From a virus, in IMG/VR virus record IMGVR_UViG_3300031951_000380, positions 1 through 42,811 of that record: a DNA stretch of 42,811 nucleotides, one strand, 5' to 3'. The notes below the pieces were generated by a model. The model was given only the letters and a program-made list of their open reading frames with translations, was not told the DNA's origin and ran no database searches. The stretch's first letter is position 1, and each line of letters begins with the position of its first letter. Of the stretch, positions 1-7,385 are shown piece after piece. The position numbers and the translations under genes were made by a program.

Positions 1-117
1 CCAGAGAATTTAATGCTAAAATTATACGAGTTAGCACACAAACAAGACATTACACTCAATCAATTAGTTGAAAACATTATTAAGTTCGAAATAGAAAATA
101 GAAAAAATGCAGCGTAA
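1..117 (+). CDS. Partial ribbon-helix-helix-like small protein (C-terminal end)
   Basis: Open from the window edge; the last 38 residues are visible. They read as an amphipathic helix, a turn and a second helix (…LYELAHKQDITLNQLVENI…), with the 'itLNqlvenii' pattern of Arc/CopG-type DNA-binding proteins. If that is right it would be a small dimeric repressor or an antitoxin-like regulator. The stop overlaps the start of the next gene (ATG at 107), so the two are probably translationally coupled. The N-terminal beta strand that would contact DNA lies outside the window, so the fold assignment is tentative. Confidence 0.5.
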   Translation, partial: PENLMLKLYELAHKQDITLNQLVENIIKFEIENRKNAA

Positions 118-649
118 TTATAAAGACGGTATTAAAAACGATGTAAATTTTTTCATCGGAAATGAAGTTGAACACACTCCTGCATTCGGAATGCGTACAA
201 TGTTTGTTACTGGAGTACACAACATAGACGATATAGAAAATATCGTTAATGAAGAAAATTCAAAACTAGATAGATCATATCACATCAAGCATATTTTCTT
301 TGGGGCTAATCATAGTTTCAATCCTCAAACATACGAGGAACATAAATTATGGGAAGAAATGATATTTTATTTCCTCAGAAAAGATTATCTGTGTTCTCTT
401 GATATTCCTATAAATCAAGTAGAGGAATTCCATGAATCAGGTTACTGTGAATATGATAATTTTATTCCTCAAATTCGTGTGCCGATTCCATATATAAAAC
501 TATGGAACTATAACACAATGGTTAAAATTGATGATAAAGATTTTAAAGCAACTAATCCTGGCGTATGGTCACACAGTCTACATACGCTAATGAATCGTAA
601 CAAATTTACAGACTGGTCGCAATACAATAATGACGAGATCGTTAAATGA
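107..649 (+). CDS. Hypothetical phage protein, 180 aa
   Basis: I do not recognise a named family. The protein is soluble, with no signal peptide or membrane segment. It starts with an 'FFIGNEVEHTPAFGMRT' segment, has alternating strand-like and helical stretches (IKHIFFGANHSF) and ends with a strongly conserved-looking block (KIDDKDFKATNPGVWSHSLH) rich in Asp, Asn and His that could form an active or metal site. The start overlaps the end of the upstream ORF by 11 bases, and the next gene starts inside its stop (ATGA). Its position next to the QueD-like ORF suggests, without proving, a role in the same pathway. Confidence 0.8.
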   Translation: MQRNYKDGIKNDVNFFIGNEVEHTPAFGMRTMFVTGVHNIDDIENIVNEENSKLDRSYHIKHIFFGANHSFNPQTYEEHKLWEEMIFYFLRKDYLCSLDIPINQVEEFHESGYCEYDNFIPQIRVPIPYIKLWNYNTMVKIDDKDFKATNPGVWSHSLHTLMNRNKFTDWSQYNNDEIVK

Positions 650-1041
650 TTATTAAACAAGATGTACGTCCAAATAAAATGATTTGGGTTACCTTTCGTA
701 AGGAAGGGATCCATTGTTACCCGGCAGCAGCCACAGACACTAACCTAGCAACAGGAGATGAATATGATGTATCGTTCCTTGCTCATCCTCACCGTCATAT
801 TTTTCACTTTCGTGTGTGGATCAGCGTTACTCATAACGACAGAGATATCGAGTTTATCCAATTTAAAAGATGGCTTGAAAAATTGTATAATAGCGAACAA
901 GCTGTATTGTCGCTAGATCATAAAAGTTGCGAAATGATGTCAGATGAATTGTATGACATGATTTCCAATAAGTATCCAGGCAGAGAAGTTTGGATTGAAG
1001 TCTCCGAAGATGGAGAAAATGGTAGTTTTATCAAATATTAA
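646..1041 (+). CDS. Possible QueD/PTPS-like T-fold protein
   Basis: 131 aa. The second half follows the 6-pyruvoyl-tetrahydropterin synthase/QueD (T-fold) pattern. A His cluster at residues 47-51 (HPHRH) precedes a strand 'FHFRVWISV', like HGH-NY-x-V in QueD. Then come 'DIEFIQFKRWLEKL' (like the MVxDFxxLK helix), 'LDHKS' at 90-94 (like LDHxxLN), and a closing 'VWIEVSEDGENGSFIKY' that matches the V-x-V-x-E strand carrying the pterin-anchoring Glu. C24 could be the catalytic Cys. QueD makes 6-carboxy-tetrahydropterin from dihydroneopterin triphosphate, the step between FolE and QueE, and both of those are encoded downstream. The spacing around the His cluster is shorter than in true QueD, so it may be a divergent relative. 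It shares ATGA with the preceding gene. Confidence 0.5.
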   Translation: MIIKQDVRPNKMIWVTFRKEGIHCYPAAATDTNLATGDEYDVSFLAHPHRHIFHFRVWISVTHNDRDIEFIQFKRWLEKLYNSEQAVLSLDHKSCEMMSDELYDMISNKYPGREVWIEVSEDGENGSFIKY

Positions 1042-1063
1042 TAATTAACAACTAAGGAAAAAT

Positions 1064-1303
1064 ATGTCTCAAGAACGTCTTAAAAAATATTTTGTTATGA
1101 AACCTGAAGTAACAAAAATTTTCGATGATCTAGAAGCTTATCATAATTTTTGCAGATTCGAATTGCTGCCTTTTAATCCGGCAGATCTATATAACAAATC
1201 AAGCACTATCTGGAATCAATATCTGCAATCAACTAGACCTCGTAGATGGAAAAACGACAGACCTGGATCATATAACGGTCATAAAAAACACTATACAAGA
1301 TAA
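1064..1303 (+). CDS. Small hypothetical protein, 79 aa
   Basis: Start supported by an AAGGAAA Shine-Dalgarno about 6 bases upstream. The N-terminal half is helical (LKKYFVMKPEVTKIFDDLEAYHNFCRFELL). The C-terminal tail is basic and aromatic (RPRRWKNDRPGSYNGHKK), which could bind nucleic acid. No named family is recognised. Its stop shares a base with the start of the following glycosyltransferase (TAATG), so the pair is co-translated. Confidence 0.75.
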   Translation: MSQERLKKYFVMKPEVTKIFDDLEAYHNFCRFELLPFNPADLYNKSSTIWNQYLQSTRPRRWKNDRPGSYNGHKKHYTR

Positions 1304-2400
1304 TGACAGTCTATATAGTAGATCTTGAGGCAGTAGAAACAAGGTATACTGCCCAATGGAAATCTCATTTACCTAGTATTTTAAAAAAGAAAGGTTATGA
1401 TGTTCAAGTTATATCTGGCCCTGAGGATATTCCTAGTGCCACTACTCCTGGCGCCTTCCTTAATTTTGGCGGCACTAATGTCTATAAGTCTCGTCAAACT
1501 GAAGAGATTAGTAGACTGTTTACTACCGGTAAGATAAAATCATTTGATCACTTTGTGTTTACTGATGCCTGGCATCCCGGTATCATTAATTTAAAGTATA
1601 TGAGCAGTCTGCTTAGTGTTCCAATTAAGATACACGCACTATGGCATGCCGGCAGTTATGACCCTCAGGACTTCTTAGGTCGTCTAATTGGTAACGAACC
1701 TTGGGTAAGACATGCCGAGAAGTCATTTTTTTATGCTATTGATTATAATTACTTTGCTACAAACTTTCATATTGATATGTTTGTACGCAATTTATTGAAC
1801 AACGGGCTGACGGAAAATCCATGGCTAGAAGATGATTTGCAGGATGCGTTAAAGGGTGATTGGCCTAATGTTGTACGCACAGGATGGCCTATGGAATATT
1901 TTCATGACATTTTCACACAATATCAAGGAATGCCTAAGCGTGATTTAATTCTCTTTCCTCACAGACTGGCTCCCGAGAAGCAGGTCAATATTTTTAGAGA
2001 TTTAAAAGAACTGTTACCACAATATGAATTTGTAATTTGTCAAGAACAAGAATTAACAAAAAACGAATATCATAACTTATTAGGCGAAGCTAAGATTGTG
2101 TTTAGTGCTAACCTACAAGAAACCCTAGGCATCAGCTGTTATGAAGGATGCGTACTCAATGCTATTCCTATGGTTCCAGACAGACTTTCATATACAGAAA
2201 TGTATTTTGACACATTCAAATATCCTAGCAACTGGACAGATACTTGGGACAATTATTTGGACCATAGGCAAATGTTGGTAAAAACAATAATAGATCATAT
2301 GACTTTTTACGAAACTAGACTGCCAATGTTGCATAAACAAACGGAGGCATTACGTGAGCAATACTTCGCAGGAACCAATTTATACAATAACCTTAGATGA
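1303..2400 (+). CDS. GT-B-type glycosyltransferase
   Basis: 365 aa, the usual length for a GT-B (group 1) glycosyltransferase. The C-terminal half carries the signature: 'LILFPHRLAPEKQVNIF' (the nucleotide-sugar binding entry strand), then 'VFSANLQETLGISCYEG' near residues 265-282 with the Glu-x7-Glu arrangement (E273, E281) of the GT4-like E-x7-E motif, followed by 'AIPMVPDRLSY'. The N-terminal half holds a Rossmann-like domain (VYIVDLEAVETRYTAQW). It transfers a sugar from a nucleotide-sugar donor; the acceptor is unknown. T4 uses GT-B enzymes to glucosylate DNA, so modified DNA bases or a virion protein are both possible. No leader or membrane segment. It ends 47 bases inside the next gene. 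Confidence 0.75.
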   Translation: MTVYIVDLEAVETRYTAQWKSHLPSILKKKGYDVQVISGPEDIPSATTPGAFLNFGGTNVYKSRQTEEISRLFTTGKIKSFDHFVFTDAWHPGIINLKYMSSLLSVPIKIHALWHAGSYDPQDFLGRLIGNEPWVRHAEKSFFYAIDYNYFATNFHIDMFVRNLLNNGLTENPWLEDDLQDALKGDWPNVVRTGWPMEYFHDIFTQYQGMPKRDLILFPHRLAPEKQVNIFRDLKELLPQYEFVICQEQELTKNEYHNLLGEAKIVFSANLQETLGISCYEGCVLNAIPMVPDRLSYTEMYFDTFKYPSNWTDTWDNYLDHRQMLVKTIIDHMTFYETRLPMLHKQTEALREQYFAGTNLYNNLR

Positions 2401-2749
2401 ACTTGAGCCGTTAAAGCCCGAGGACATTACTGTTACTTGGGATATGAATAGTCTTCCAAGTTTGACTACATCAGACATTATAACATTAACAGGTACACCT
2501 TATAATTCAGGATCTTATACAATAGGCAATATAGAAACAGTAGATTTATCTGGTATTGATTCTTTTACTACTTTTAGTAATTTTTATAAAGACGAGTTTG
2601 ATGGTAGATTTCCAGATTACGAACGTGTTCAAGAAATGTGTAAAGAATATCCTGGACTGGAAATCGCATATCGAAAATTTAAAGAAGTTTATAAAATGGT
2701 TAAAGAAGATTTTGACGGAAAAGAAAGAGAACGTAAAGGATACAAGTAG
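2354..2749 (+). CDS. Hypothetical phage protein, 131 aa
   Basis: Starts at GTG 2354. The choice is supported by a strong GGAGG at 2343-2347, six bases upstream and inside the preceding glycosyltransferase gene, giving a 47-base overlap. The protein is acidic. Its N-terminal half is low in helix and rich in Ser, Thr and Ile (TITLTGTPYNSGSYTIG), and its C-terminal half is charged and helical (YRKFKEVYKMVKEDFDGKE). It may be a structural or scaffold-like small protein, but no family is recognised. Confidence 0.7.
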   Translation: MSNTSQEPIYTITLDELEPLKPEDITVTWDMNSLPSLTTSDIITLTGTPYNSGSYTIGNIETVDLSGIDSFTTFSNFYKDEFDGRFPDYERVQEMCKEYPGLEIAYRKFKEVYKMVKEDFDGKERERKGYK

Positions 2750-2750
2750 T

Positions 2751-3119
2751 ATGACGACGTTTACTATACCTACCACAACTACTGGCCAAATTTATGTGTC
2801 TGCTGGTAACGGTGGAAGCGGTGGAACAGGTTCGTTTACTACAAGTACAAGTACAACTACTCAATTCAATAACAGTAAGGGCAAACCTGTTATGGAAATT
2901 CCAAATAGCGACGACCCTAGTATCAAAATTAACGGCAGAATAGAATGGAATGGTGAAGACCTCCATAATAGATTAAAACGAATAGAAACTATGTTGAACA
3001 TTCCTACAAGAGATGTTATAATGGAAGAGAAGTATTCAAAACTTAAGAAGATTAATGATGAATACAACAAAGCGTTAGCAGAATATAAAACTTGGGAAAC
3101 TTTAAAGGGGTCAAAATGA
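2751..3119 (+). CDS. Hypothetical protein with Thr/Gly-rich N-terminus and C-terminal coiled coil
   Basis: The ATG at 2751 is chosen, right after the upstream stop, over a longer frame that would overlap the upstream gene by 194 bases. 122 aa. Residues 1-40 are Thr/Ser/Gly-rich low complexity (TTTTGQIYVSAGNGGSGGTG). The middle (KPVMEIPNSDDPSIKINGRIEWNGEDL) resembles short beta-tip modules of virion proteins. The C-terminal third is a predicted coiled coil (LKKINDEYNKALAEYKTWETL). It ends in an ATGA overlap with the next gene. A minor virion component is plausible but unproven. Confidence 0.65.
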   Translation: MTTFTIPTTTTGQIYVSAGNGGSGGTGSFTTSTSTTTQFNNSKGKPVMEIPNSDDPSIKINGRIEWNGEDLHNRLKRIETMLNIPTRDVIMEEKYSKLKKINDEYNKALAEYKTWETLKGSK

Positions 3120-3328
3120 TTGAACAATTAATAACAGATCAAGCTGCATGGAAGCTTCGGTTAAAAATTAACGACTGTGTAAAGCCAGACGGCTTTAACC
3201 ATCTTATGTTTACTGGAGAACAGTATAACGACGAAGGTGAATTAACTAATACTAGCACTTACGATTTTTTCCTTAGCAAAGAGGAAATTGGAAAGCTTTG
3301 GACAACCTTAGCAAACGGTGTACGATGA
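3116..3328 (+). CDS. Small hypothetical protein, 70 aa
   Basis: Start at ATG 3116, overlapping the upstream stop (ATGA) and preceded by an AAAGGGG Shine-Dalgarno. The sequence alternates strand and helix (LKINDCVKPDGFNHLMFTGEQYNDEGE) and ends with a helix (KEEIGKLWTTLANGV). No family is recognised. It ends in another ATGA overlap with the PRTase gene, so it belongs to one translationally coupled string with its neighbours. Confidence 0.65.
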   Translation: MIEQLITDQAAWKLRLKINDCVKPDGFNHLMFTGEQYNDEGELTNTSTYDFFLSKEEIGKLWTTLANGVR

Positions 3329-3870
3329 AAAAAATTTACTTAACTTGGAGAAACGTTCAAGGACACGTTCTTGAACTAGCTAAACAAATTAACAATGATA
3401 ATTGGCGTCCGGATTATATTGTAGGTATTACAAGAGGAGGTGCTGTTCCAGCAGTAATGCTTAGTCAATATCTTGATGTTCCTATGCGACCATTACAGGT
3501 CAGTTTACGCGACGGTGGAGATTGTGTCAGCGACTTAGGTATGGCCGAAGATGCATTTGGTTATGTTCCTGAAGAAGTACGAGGGGAGTCAGGTACTCAA
3601 ACTGATCCTGCTTATCGAAAAAAAATTCTTATTGTTGACGACATCAACGACACCGGTGCTACTATAGCGTGGATTAAGAAAGATTGGCCTAGCGGATGTT
3701 TACCAAATCACTTTGCTTGGGATACTGTTTGGAACAATAATGTTCGTTTTGCTGTAATTCATAATAATCTTGCCAGCAAAGAAGAAGTAGATTACTCAGC
3801 TAATGAAATTAACAAGGCTGAAGAGGATTGCTGGATAGTATATCCTTGGGAGAACTTTTGGCGTGGATAA
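3325..3870 (+). CDS. Phosphoribosyltransferase (type I PRTase fold)
   Basis: 181 aa from ATG 3325 (ATGA overlap with the upstream gene). It carries the PRPP-binding signature ILIVDDINDTGAT at residues 101-113, with two Asp followed by a Thr-rich loop, and the earlier PPi loop 'IVGITRGGAVPA' at 32-43. These place it with purine or pyrimidine PRTases, which make nucleotides from a free base and PRPP or remove bases in reverse. The substrate hood is not diagnostic: hypoxanthine, xanthine or a modified base are all possible. A link to base salvage for phage DNA synthesis is inferred from the neighbouring nucleotide genes. Confidence 0.8.
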   Translation: MKKIYLTWRNVQGHVLELAKQINNDNWRPDYIVGITRGGAVPAVMLSQYLDVPMRPLQVSLRDGGDCVSDLGMAEDAFGYVPEEVRGESGTQTDPAYRKKILIVDDINDTGATIAWIKKDWPSGCLPNHFAWDTVWNNNVRFAVIHNNLASKEEVDYSANEINKAEEDCWIVYPWENFWRG

Positions 3871-4243
3871 TAAAGAACTAGATCGTTTCTGCTGTAATTG
3901 GGATATTCAATTGAGGCCTAGTTCACGCACTATTAGAAAGGCTAAACCACCACAGGTTAGCACTTATCAGGATGCACATGATTTTTATTTTGCTACAGAA
4001 GATTTAGAGTGTTATGATATTCTAATACCTAAAGATAACTTTCATGCCTTAGCCGAAATTGATCAAAGAATGAATGACGTAATTGTTAAATCTCGTGGAG
4101 ATCAAGATTACATCAATCATATAAAGCGTAAAGAAATGATTGAGATTAAAGCAAGAAATAATAACCCTGCTGTTAAAAAGGCCTGGGATAATTATTCTAC
4201 ATTAATGAATATGGTTTGGAACGAGTATGCTGACAGATATTGA
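3863..4243 (+). CDS. Hypothetical protein, 126 aa
   Basis: GTG start at 3863, overlapping the PRTase stop by eight bases, with GGGAGA about nine bases upstream. Mostly helical and charged (YINHIKRKEMIEIKARNNNPAVKKAWDNYSTLMNMV at the C-terminus), with two Cys near the start (FCCNW). The C-terminal helix resembles a small coiled-coil oligomerisation element. No named family. It overlaps the HIT gene by 17 bases, consistent with one operon. Confidence 0.65.
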   Translation: MDNKELDRFCCNWDIQLRPSSRTIRKAKPPQVSTYQDAHDFYFATEDLECYDILIPKDNFHALAEIDQRMNDVIVKSRGDQDYINHIKRKEMIEIKARNNNPAVKKAWDNYSTLMNMVWNEYADRY

Positions 4244-4631
4244 AAAGGCCTTAAATGAAAAAAGAGCACCGTGGACAGAAATTGAATACAGAACTAAAGA
4301 CTTCTGGGTCTTCAGAGACGCTTATGCAGTTACCCCAGGGCATTTGTTATTTGTGCCTACCCAAGAAAACTGGACTAATCTCTGGGAGTGCTACAAAGCA
4401 GCCTACAAGTTCGGACACGAGGGTGTTGAAGCTGAAAGGTGGGATGCTTTTAACATCGGCCAAAATGTTGGAGAAGCAGCTGGACAAACAGTGATGTATC
4501 CCCACGTACACATGATACCACGACGTATAGGCGATATGGAGGATCCAAGAGGTGGAGTTAGACATGTTATACCCGAAAAAGGAAACTATAAAAAATCCAC
4601 ACACAGTATGGATCAATTGGCAGCACCCTGA
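4227..4631 (+). CDS. HIT-family nucleotide hydrolase/transferase-like protein
   Basis: 134 aa, full length for a histidine-triad protein. The HIT core is clear: 'WDAFNIGQNVGEAAGQTV' at 72-89 followed by 'YPHVHMIPRRIGD' at 91-103 and 'DPRGGVRHVIP'. HIT proteins act on dinucleoside polyphosphates or nucleotide phosphoramidates through a covalent nucleotidyl-His. Canonical members read H-x-H-x-H here. In this protein the first His is Tyr91, while H93 (expected nucleophile position) and H95 are kept, so catalysis is probably retained but may be altered. A role in nucleotide housekeeping during infection is inferred. It overlaps both neighbours. Confidence 0.8.
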   Translation: MLTDIEKALNEKRAPWTEIEYRTKDFWVFRDAYAVTPGHLLFVPTQENWTNLWECYKAAYKFGHEGVEAERWDAFNIGQNVGEAAGQTVMYPHVHMIPRRIGDMEDPRGGVRHVIPEKGNYKKSTHSMDQLAAP

Positions 4632-4788
4632 TATGCCGTGGACTGAAATCTGTGCTAAGGTAATGGAAGTATTTGGATTACCTGGTCACAGATATACTAG
4701 TCATCCTACTACACACTTTATGACATTTACATTTAAATCAGAAAAAGATCGTGTATTATGTGAAATATTATTAAGCGAGTATTTGTAA
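4564..4788 (+). CDS. Small hypothetical protein, 74 aa
   Basis: I chose ATG 4564, with GGTGGAG six to eight bases upstream, over a GTG 12 bases earlier. The frame overlaps the HIT gene by 68 bases. Sequence features: 'VWINWQHPDMPWTEICAKVMEVFGLPGHRYTSH', then a strand 'HFMTFTFKSEKDRVLCEILLSEYL', suggesting a small alpha/beta fold. Unrecognised. The stop shares a base with the following dehydrogenase start. Confidence 0.6.
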   Translation: MLYPKKETIKNPHTVWINWQHPDMPWTEICAKVMEVFGLPGHRYTSHPTTHFMTFTFKSEKDRVLCEILLSEYL

Positions 4789-5585
4789 TGTATGAAAAAA
4801 TAGGAATTATTGGTCATGGCTATGTTGGAGAAGCAATAGCACAAAGCATAGTGCCTCCATTTCAAGCAGTTATTATTGATCCAGCCAAGGGATGGAACAC
4901 AACTTACTATGATCTAAAAAAAGAATGTTCTTGTGTGTTTATATGTGTCCCAAGTCCGCAAGGTGCAGACGGACAATGTGATACTAGTATTATTGAGAGT
5001 GTTTTAAAAGAATTGCAATTTGGATTTACTGGAACTATTATTAGTAAAGTAACTGCGCCGCCAGACTTTTACGAAGACTGGGGTAAACTGTTACCTAATT
5101 TAGTTTACGTTCCAGAATTTCTTAGAGCCTCATCTGGTATAACAGACTTTGCTAGAGCAGAATGGACTATAGTTGGCGGCACTGTTGGTGCTTATCAAAG
5201 AGAAGCAATAAGAATTATTAAACAACTGCAAACCGAACTTAGGCATATTGAACTATGCGGTATCGGTGAAGCAGCATTTGTCAAATATTCCATTAACAGT
5301 TTCCTTGCTACAAAAGTTGTCTTTATGAATGAACTATATCAATTATCCGATAAGAAAGGTTACAATTGGAGGCAACTGTCTAATTTGATTAATATGGACA
5401 AGCGCATAGGCGATAGTCATATGCAAGTGCCCGGGCCTGACAAGTATTATGGGTTCGGTGGAGCATGTTTTCCTAAAGATACAGAAGCACTATTAAAATA
5501 TGCAGATGATCATAGTGTAAACCTAAATACTCTTGATGCAGCCGTAAAGAAAAATACTCTTTTAAGGTTGACTAAACCTAAATAA
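4788..5585 (+). CDS. UDP-glucose/GDP-mannose dehydrogenase-like protein (short form)
   Basis: The N-terminal NAD-binding Rossmann motif is GHGYVG at residues 9-14. 'FICVPSPQG' at 51-59 fits the cofactor/nucleotide loop, and the catalytic signature 'YGFGGACFPKD' at 221-231 carries nucleophile Cys227. Enzymes of this family oxidise a nucleotide-sugar 6-hydroxyl to a uronic acid in two NAD-dependent steps. At 265 residues it is much shorter than the usual ~390-450 because the C-terminal sugar-nucleotide domain is missing after the catalytic Cys. It may act as a reduced enzyme or on a different substrate. It could supply uronate donors to the many glycosyltransferases in the window (inference). 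A promoter for folE overlaps its last codons. Confidence 0.8.
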   Translation: MYEKIGIIGHGYVGEAIAQSIVPPFQAVIIDPAKGWNTTYYDLKKECSCVFICVPSPQGADGQCDTSIIESVLKELQFGFTGTIISKVTAPPDFYEDWGKLLPNLVYVPEFLRASSGITDFARAEWTIVGGTVGAYQREAIRIIKQLQTELRHIELCGIGEAAFVKYSINSFLATKVVFMNELYQLSDKKGYNWRQLSNLINMDKRIGDSHMQVPGPDKYYGFGGACFPKDTEALLKYADDHSVNLNTLDAAVKKNTLLRLTKPK

Positions 5586-5596
5586 CATTGTAAAAT
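5568..5596 (+). promoter_or_regulatory. Candidate sigma70-type promoter for folE
   Basis: TTGACT at 5568-5573, a 17-base spacer, and TAAAAT at 5591-5596. This is one base off consensus in each box with ideal spacing, 19 bases before the folE ATG. An imperfect dyad AGGTT-gacta-AACCT surrounds the -35 box. The -35 box lies within the last codons of the dehydrogenase gene. Confidence 0.5.
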
Positions 5597-5614
5597 AGCA
5601 ATAAAGGAAAACTT

Positions 5615-6379
5615 ATGGTATATAACAAAATGTATGAAAGCAACGACGAGACTGGCTTAGATGCTATGGCCGGAGATGGTGGCTACCAAGAATCAACATT
5701 ATCTGCTGTACTACGTGCTAAAATGAAAAGAGAAGGAAAGCGTTTCTGGGCAGGAGACAATATCAGCGACTATCTTCATGACAGCGACAAAGAGCACTTA
5801 ATTAATGAAGCTACAGAAGCATTTGAAGGTGTACTAGACACACTGCTGATTGATCGCGAAAACGATCCTAACAGTAAAGGCACAGCCCGCAGGCTTGCTA
5901 AAATGTATTTCAACGAAATAATGGCAGGAAGATATGACCCGGCGCCGGACTGTACAGCATTTCCTAACGATTCAGAAGAACGATATGAAGGAATGTTAGT
6001 AGTACGTAGCGAATTAAGAAGTATGTGTAGTCATCATCATCAACCAGTTAATGGTGTAGCATATATTGGTATCATTGCTGCTAATAAACTTATTGGCTTA
6101 TCTAAGTACACTCGAATCGCTCAATGGTGTGCTAGACGCGGTACTCTACAAGAAGAACTGGCCAACGATATTGCAAGAGAAATTAGTCGAGCTACTGACG
6201 CTAAAGATGTAGGTGTGTACATTCAGGCCACACATGGCTGCTGTGAGAATCGAGGTATTATGGCACATAGTAGTCTTACACAGACTACAGTATTAAAAGG
6301 TGCGTTCAAAGATGATCAAGGCACTAAAAAAGAATTCTTTGATAACATCAAACTACAACAAGATTTTGCTCCAAGATAA
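5615..6379 (+). CDS. folE: GTP cyclohydrolase I
   Basis: 254 aa; ATG 5615 with AAAGGAAA upstream. It converts GTP to dihydroneopterin triphosphate, the first step of folate and of 7-deazaguanine (queuosine/preQ0) synthesis. Zinc ligands are visible: C138 and H141 in 'MCSHHHQPVNGVAYIGI', and C209 in 'ATHGCCENRG', the equivalent of HMCxxxRG. The substrate-binding run 'LIGLSKYTRIAQWCARR' at 159-175 and 'LQEELANDIA' complete the family pattern. The extra ~40-residue N-terminus is typical of variable FolE leaders. With QueE at 7.7 kb and a QueD-like ORF at 0.65 kb, a 7-deazaguanine role is more likely than folate alone (inference). It has its own likely promoter. Confidence 0.95.
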   Translation: MVYNKMYESNDETGLDAMAGDGGYQESTLSAVLRAKMKREGKRFWAGDNISDYLHDSDKEHLINEATEAFEGVLDTLLIDRENDPNSKGTARRLAKMYFNEIMAGRYDPAPDCTAFPNDSEERYEGMLVVRSELRSMCSHHHQPVNGVAYIGIIAANKLIGLSKYTRIAQWCARRGTLQEELANDIAREISRATDAKDVGVYIQATHGCCENRGIMAHSSLTQTTVLKGAFKDDQGTKKEFFDNIKLQQDFAPR

Positions 6380-6400
6380 TAAAATGAAAGAAACTTAAAT

Positions 6401-6679
6401 GTGACTTTAATTAACAAAGATGATATAATAGAAGTAGATGAAGATCAGTATCTTTGTTTAACAGGAACACTTGAAGAACAATTTAGTTTTCAAATTATAA
6501 ATGGAGAAAAATGGGATCTACTAGGAGATGAGGAATTTCCTGTCGACTGGTGGCCCGAAAGAAGAGAAGCTAACGATTACTATATTGGATGGACTGCCGA
6601 AGAATTTTTATTATGGGGGCATTCGCCGTTAATAGATGATCTATGCAACTATCGTAATTTATTAAACAAGGAGAAATAA
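6401..6679 (+). CDS. Small hypothetical protein, 92 aa
   Basis: GTG start at 6401; an ATG two bases earlier runs straight into a stop. The Shine-Dalgarno is weak (GAAAGAAA). The protein is very acidic and Trp-rich (DDIIEVDEDQYLCLTG; PVDWWPERREANDYYIGW). The acidic, compact profile is like small phage inhibitors or DNA-mimic proteins, but nothing more specific can be said. First of five short ORFs between folE and queE. Confidence 0.6.
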   Translation: MTLINKDDIIEVDEDQYLCLTGTLEEQFSFQIINGEKWDLLGDEEFPVDWWPERREANDYYIGWTAEEFLLWGHSPLIDDLCNYRNLLNKEK

Positions 6680-6680
6680 A

Positions 6681-6869
6681 ATGAATATAGGCGACAAGCT
6701 AGCAAAAGTAGGAGATAGTTTTACTATCAATATGTATGACAACGGATTTATGGTAGAAGTGTCGGGACGTAATTCCGACGGCGACTGGGCAACTGCTAAA
6801 GTACTTTGTCAAAATTTAGAACAGGTAGTTTCTATAGTTACTGAAGTTTCATCAATGGAAAGAGAGTAA
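6681..6869 (+). CDS. Small hypothetical protein, 62 aa
   Basis: ATG 6681 with a strong AAGGAG seven bases upstream, located over the end of the previous gene. Predicted beta-rich with one helix: 'GDSFTINMYDNGFMVEVSGRNSDGDWATAKVLCQNLEQVVSIVTEV'. No family is recognised. The pattern of two strands followed by a helix recurs in the next ORF, hinting at related small proteins. The stop shares a base with the next start. Confidence 0.65.
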   Translation: MNIGDKLAKVGDSFTINMYDNGFMVEVSGRNSDGDWATAKVLCQNLEQVVSIVTEVSSMERE

Positions 6870-7087
6870 TGGACAAAAAAGTCGAAGATGTTATTCATAG
6901 GATGAAAAATCTTAGAGAGTACAAAGTAGTACGTAATGTCTCCGAAGGATTTGTTCTTAATGGCAAGATGCCGTATGATGTTAAGCTTGACAAAAACAAT
7001 GTATTGACAGTAACATTAATGGCTGTTGATAGAGAAGAAGCAGAACGTCGCGTTAGCGAATTTATTGCAGGAATGAACGATGATTAA
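6869..7087 (+). CDS. Small hypothetical protein, 72 aa
   Basis: ATG 6869 overlaps the upstream stop (TAATG); AAAGAGAG lies just upstream. 'KVVRNVSEGFVLNGKMPYDVKLDKNNVLTVTLMAVDREEAERRVSEFIAGM' gives strands followed by a charged C-terminal helix. Function unknown. It overlaps the next gene by eight bases. Confidence 0.65.
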   Translation: MDKKVEDVIHRMKNLREYKVVRNVSEGFVLNGKMPYDVKLDKNNVLTVTLMAVDREEAERRVSEFIAGMNDD

Positions 7088-7385
7088 AAAATGGTTTAAG
7101 AAAAAATTCAGAGATTGGTCTAAGGAAGCGTGGGACGCCGGTATGGAAAAATCACAATCTTTAGGCATTGGTATTCCTAACAGTGTTTATGAAACTCGTC
7201 AATTGAATAGCGATGCTGTTTTACAGTTTACTGTATACAATGCTGTTGGCGGTAAAGTAGTAGAATTTAGATATCATGATCGTAACAGTGATCGTAGTCA
7301 TAATCAGATGTATGTTATTGGTAAGGATGAAGACTTTGGAGAGAAAATAGCTAAGATAGCCACATTAGAGGTATTAAAGCAATGA
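7080..7385 (+). CDS. Hypothetical protein, 101 aa
   Basis: ATG 7080 with GCAGGAA upstream. Basic amphipathic N-terminus (IKKWFKKKFRDWSKEAWDAGMEKS), which could bind membrane or nucleic acid peripherally, followed by a beta-rich body (VLQFTVYNAVGGKVVEFRYHD) and a terminal helix. No signal peptide cleavage site or transmembrane span. It overlaps the next gene by four bases. No family recognised. Confidence 0.65.
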   Translation: MIKKWFKKKFRDWSKEAWDAGMEKSQSLGIGIPNSVYETRQLNSDAVLQFTVYNAVGGKVVEFRYHDRNSDRSHNQMYVIGKDEDFGEKIAKIATLEVLKQ

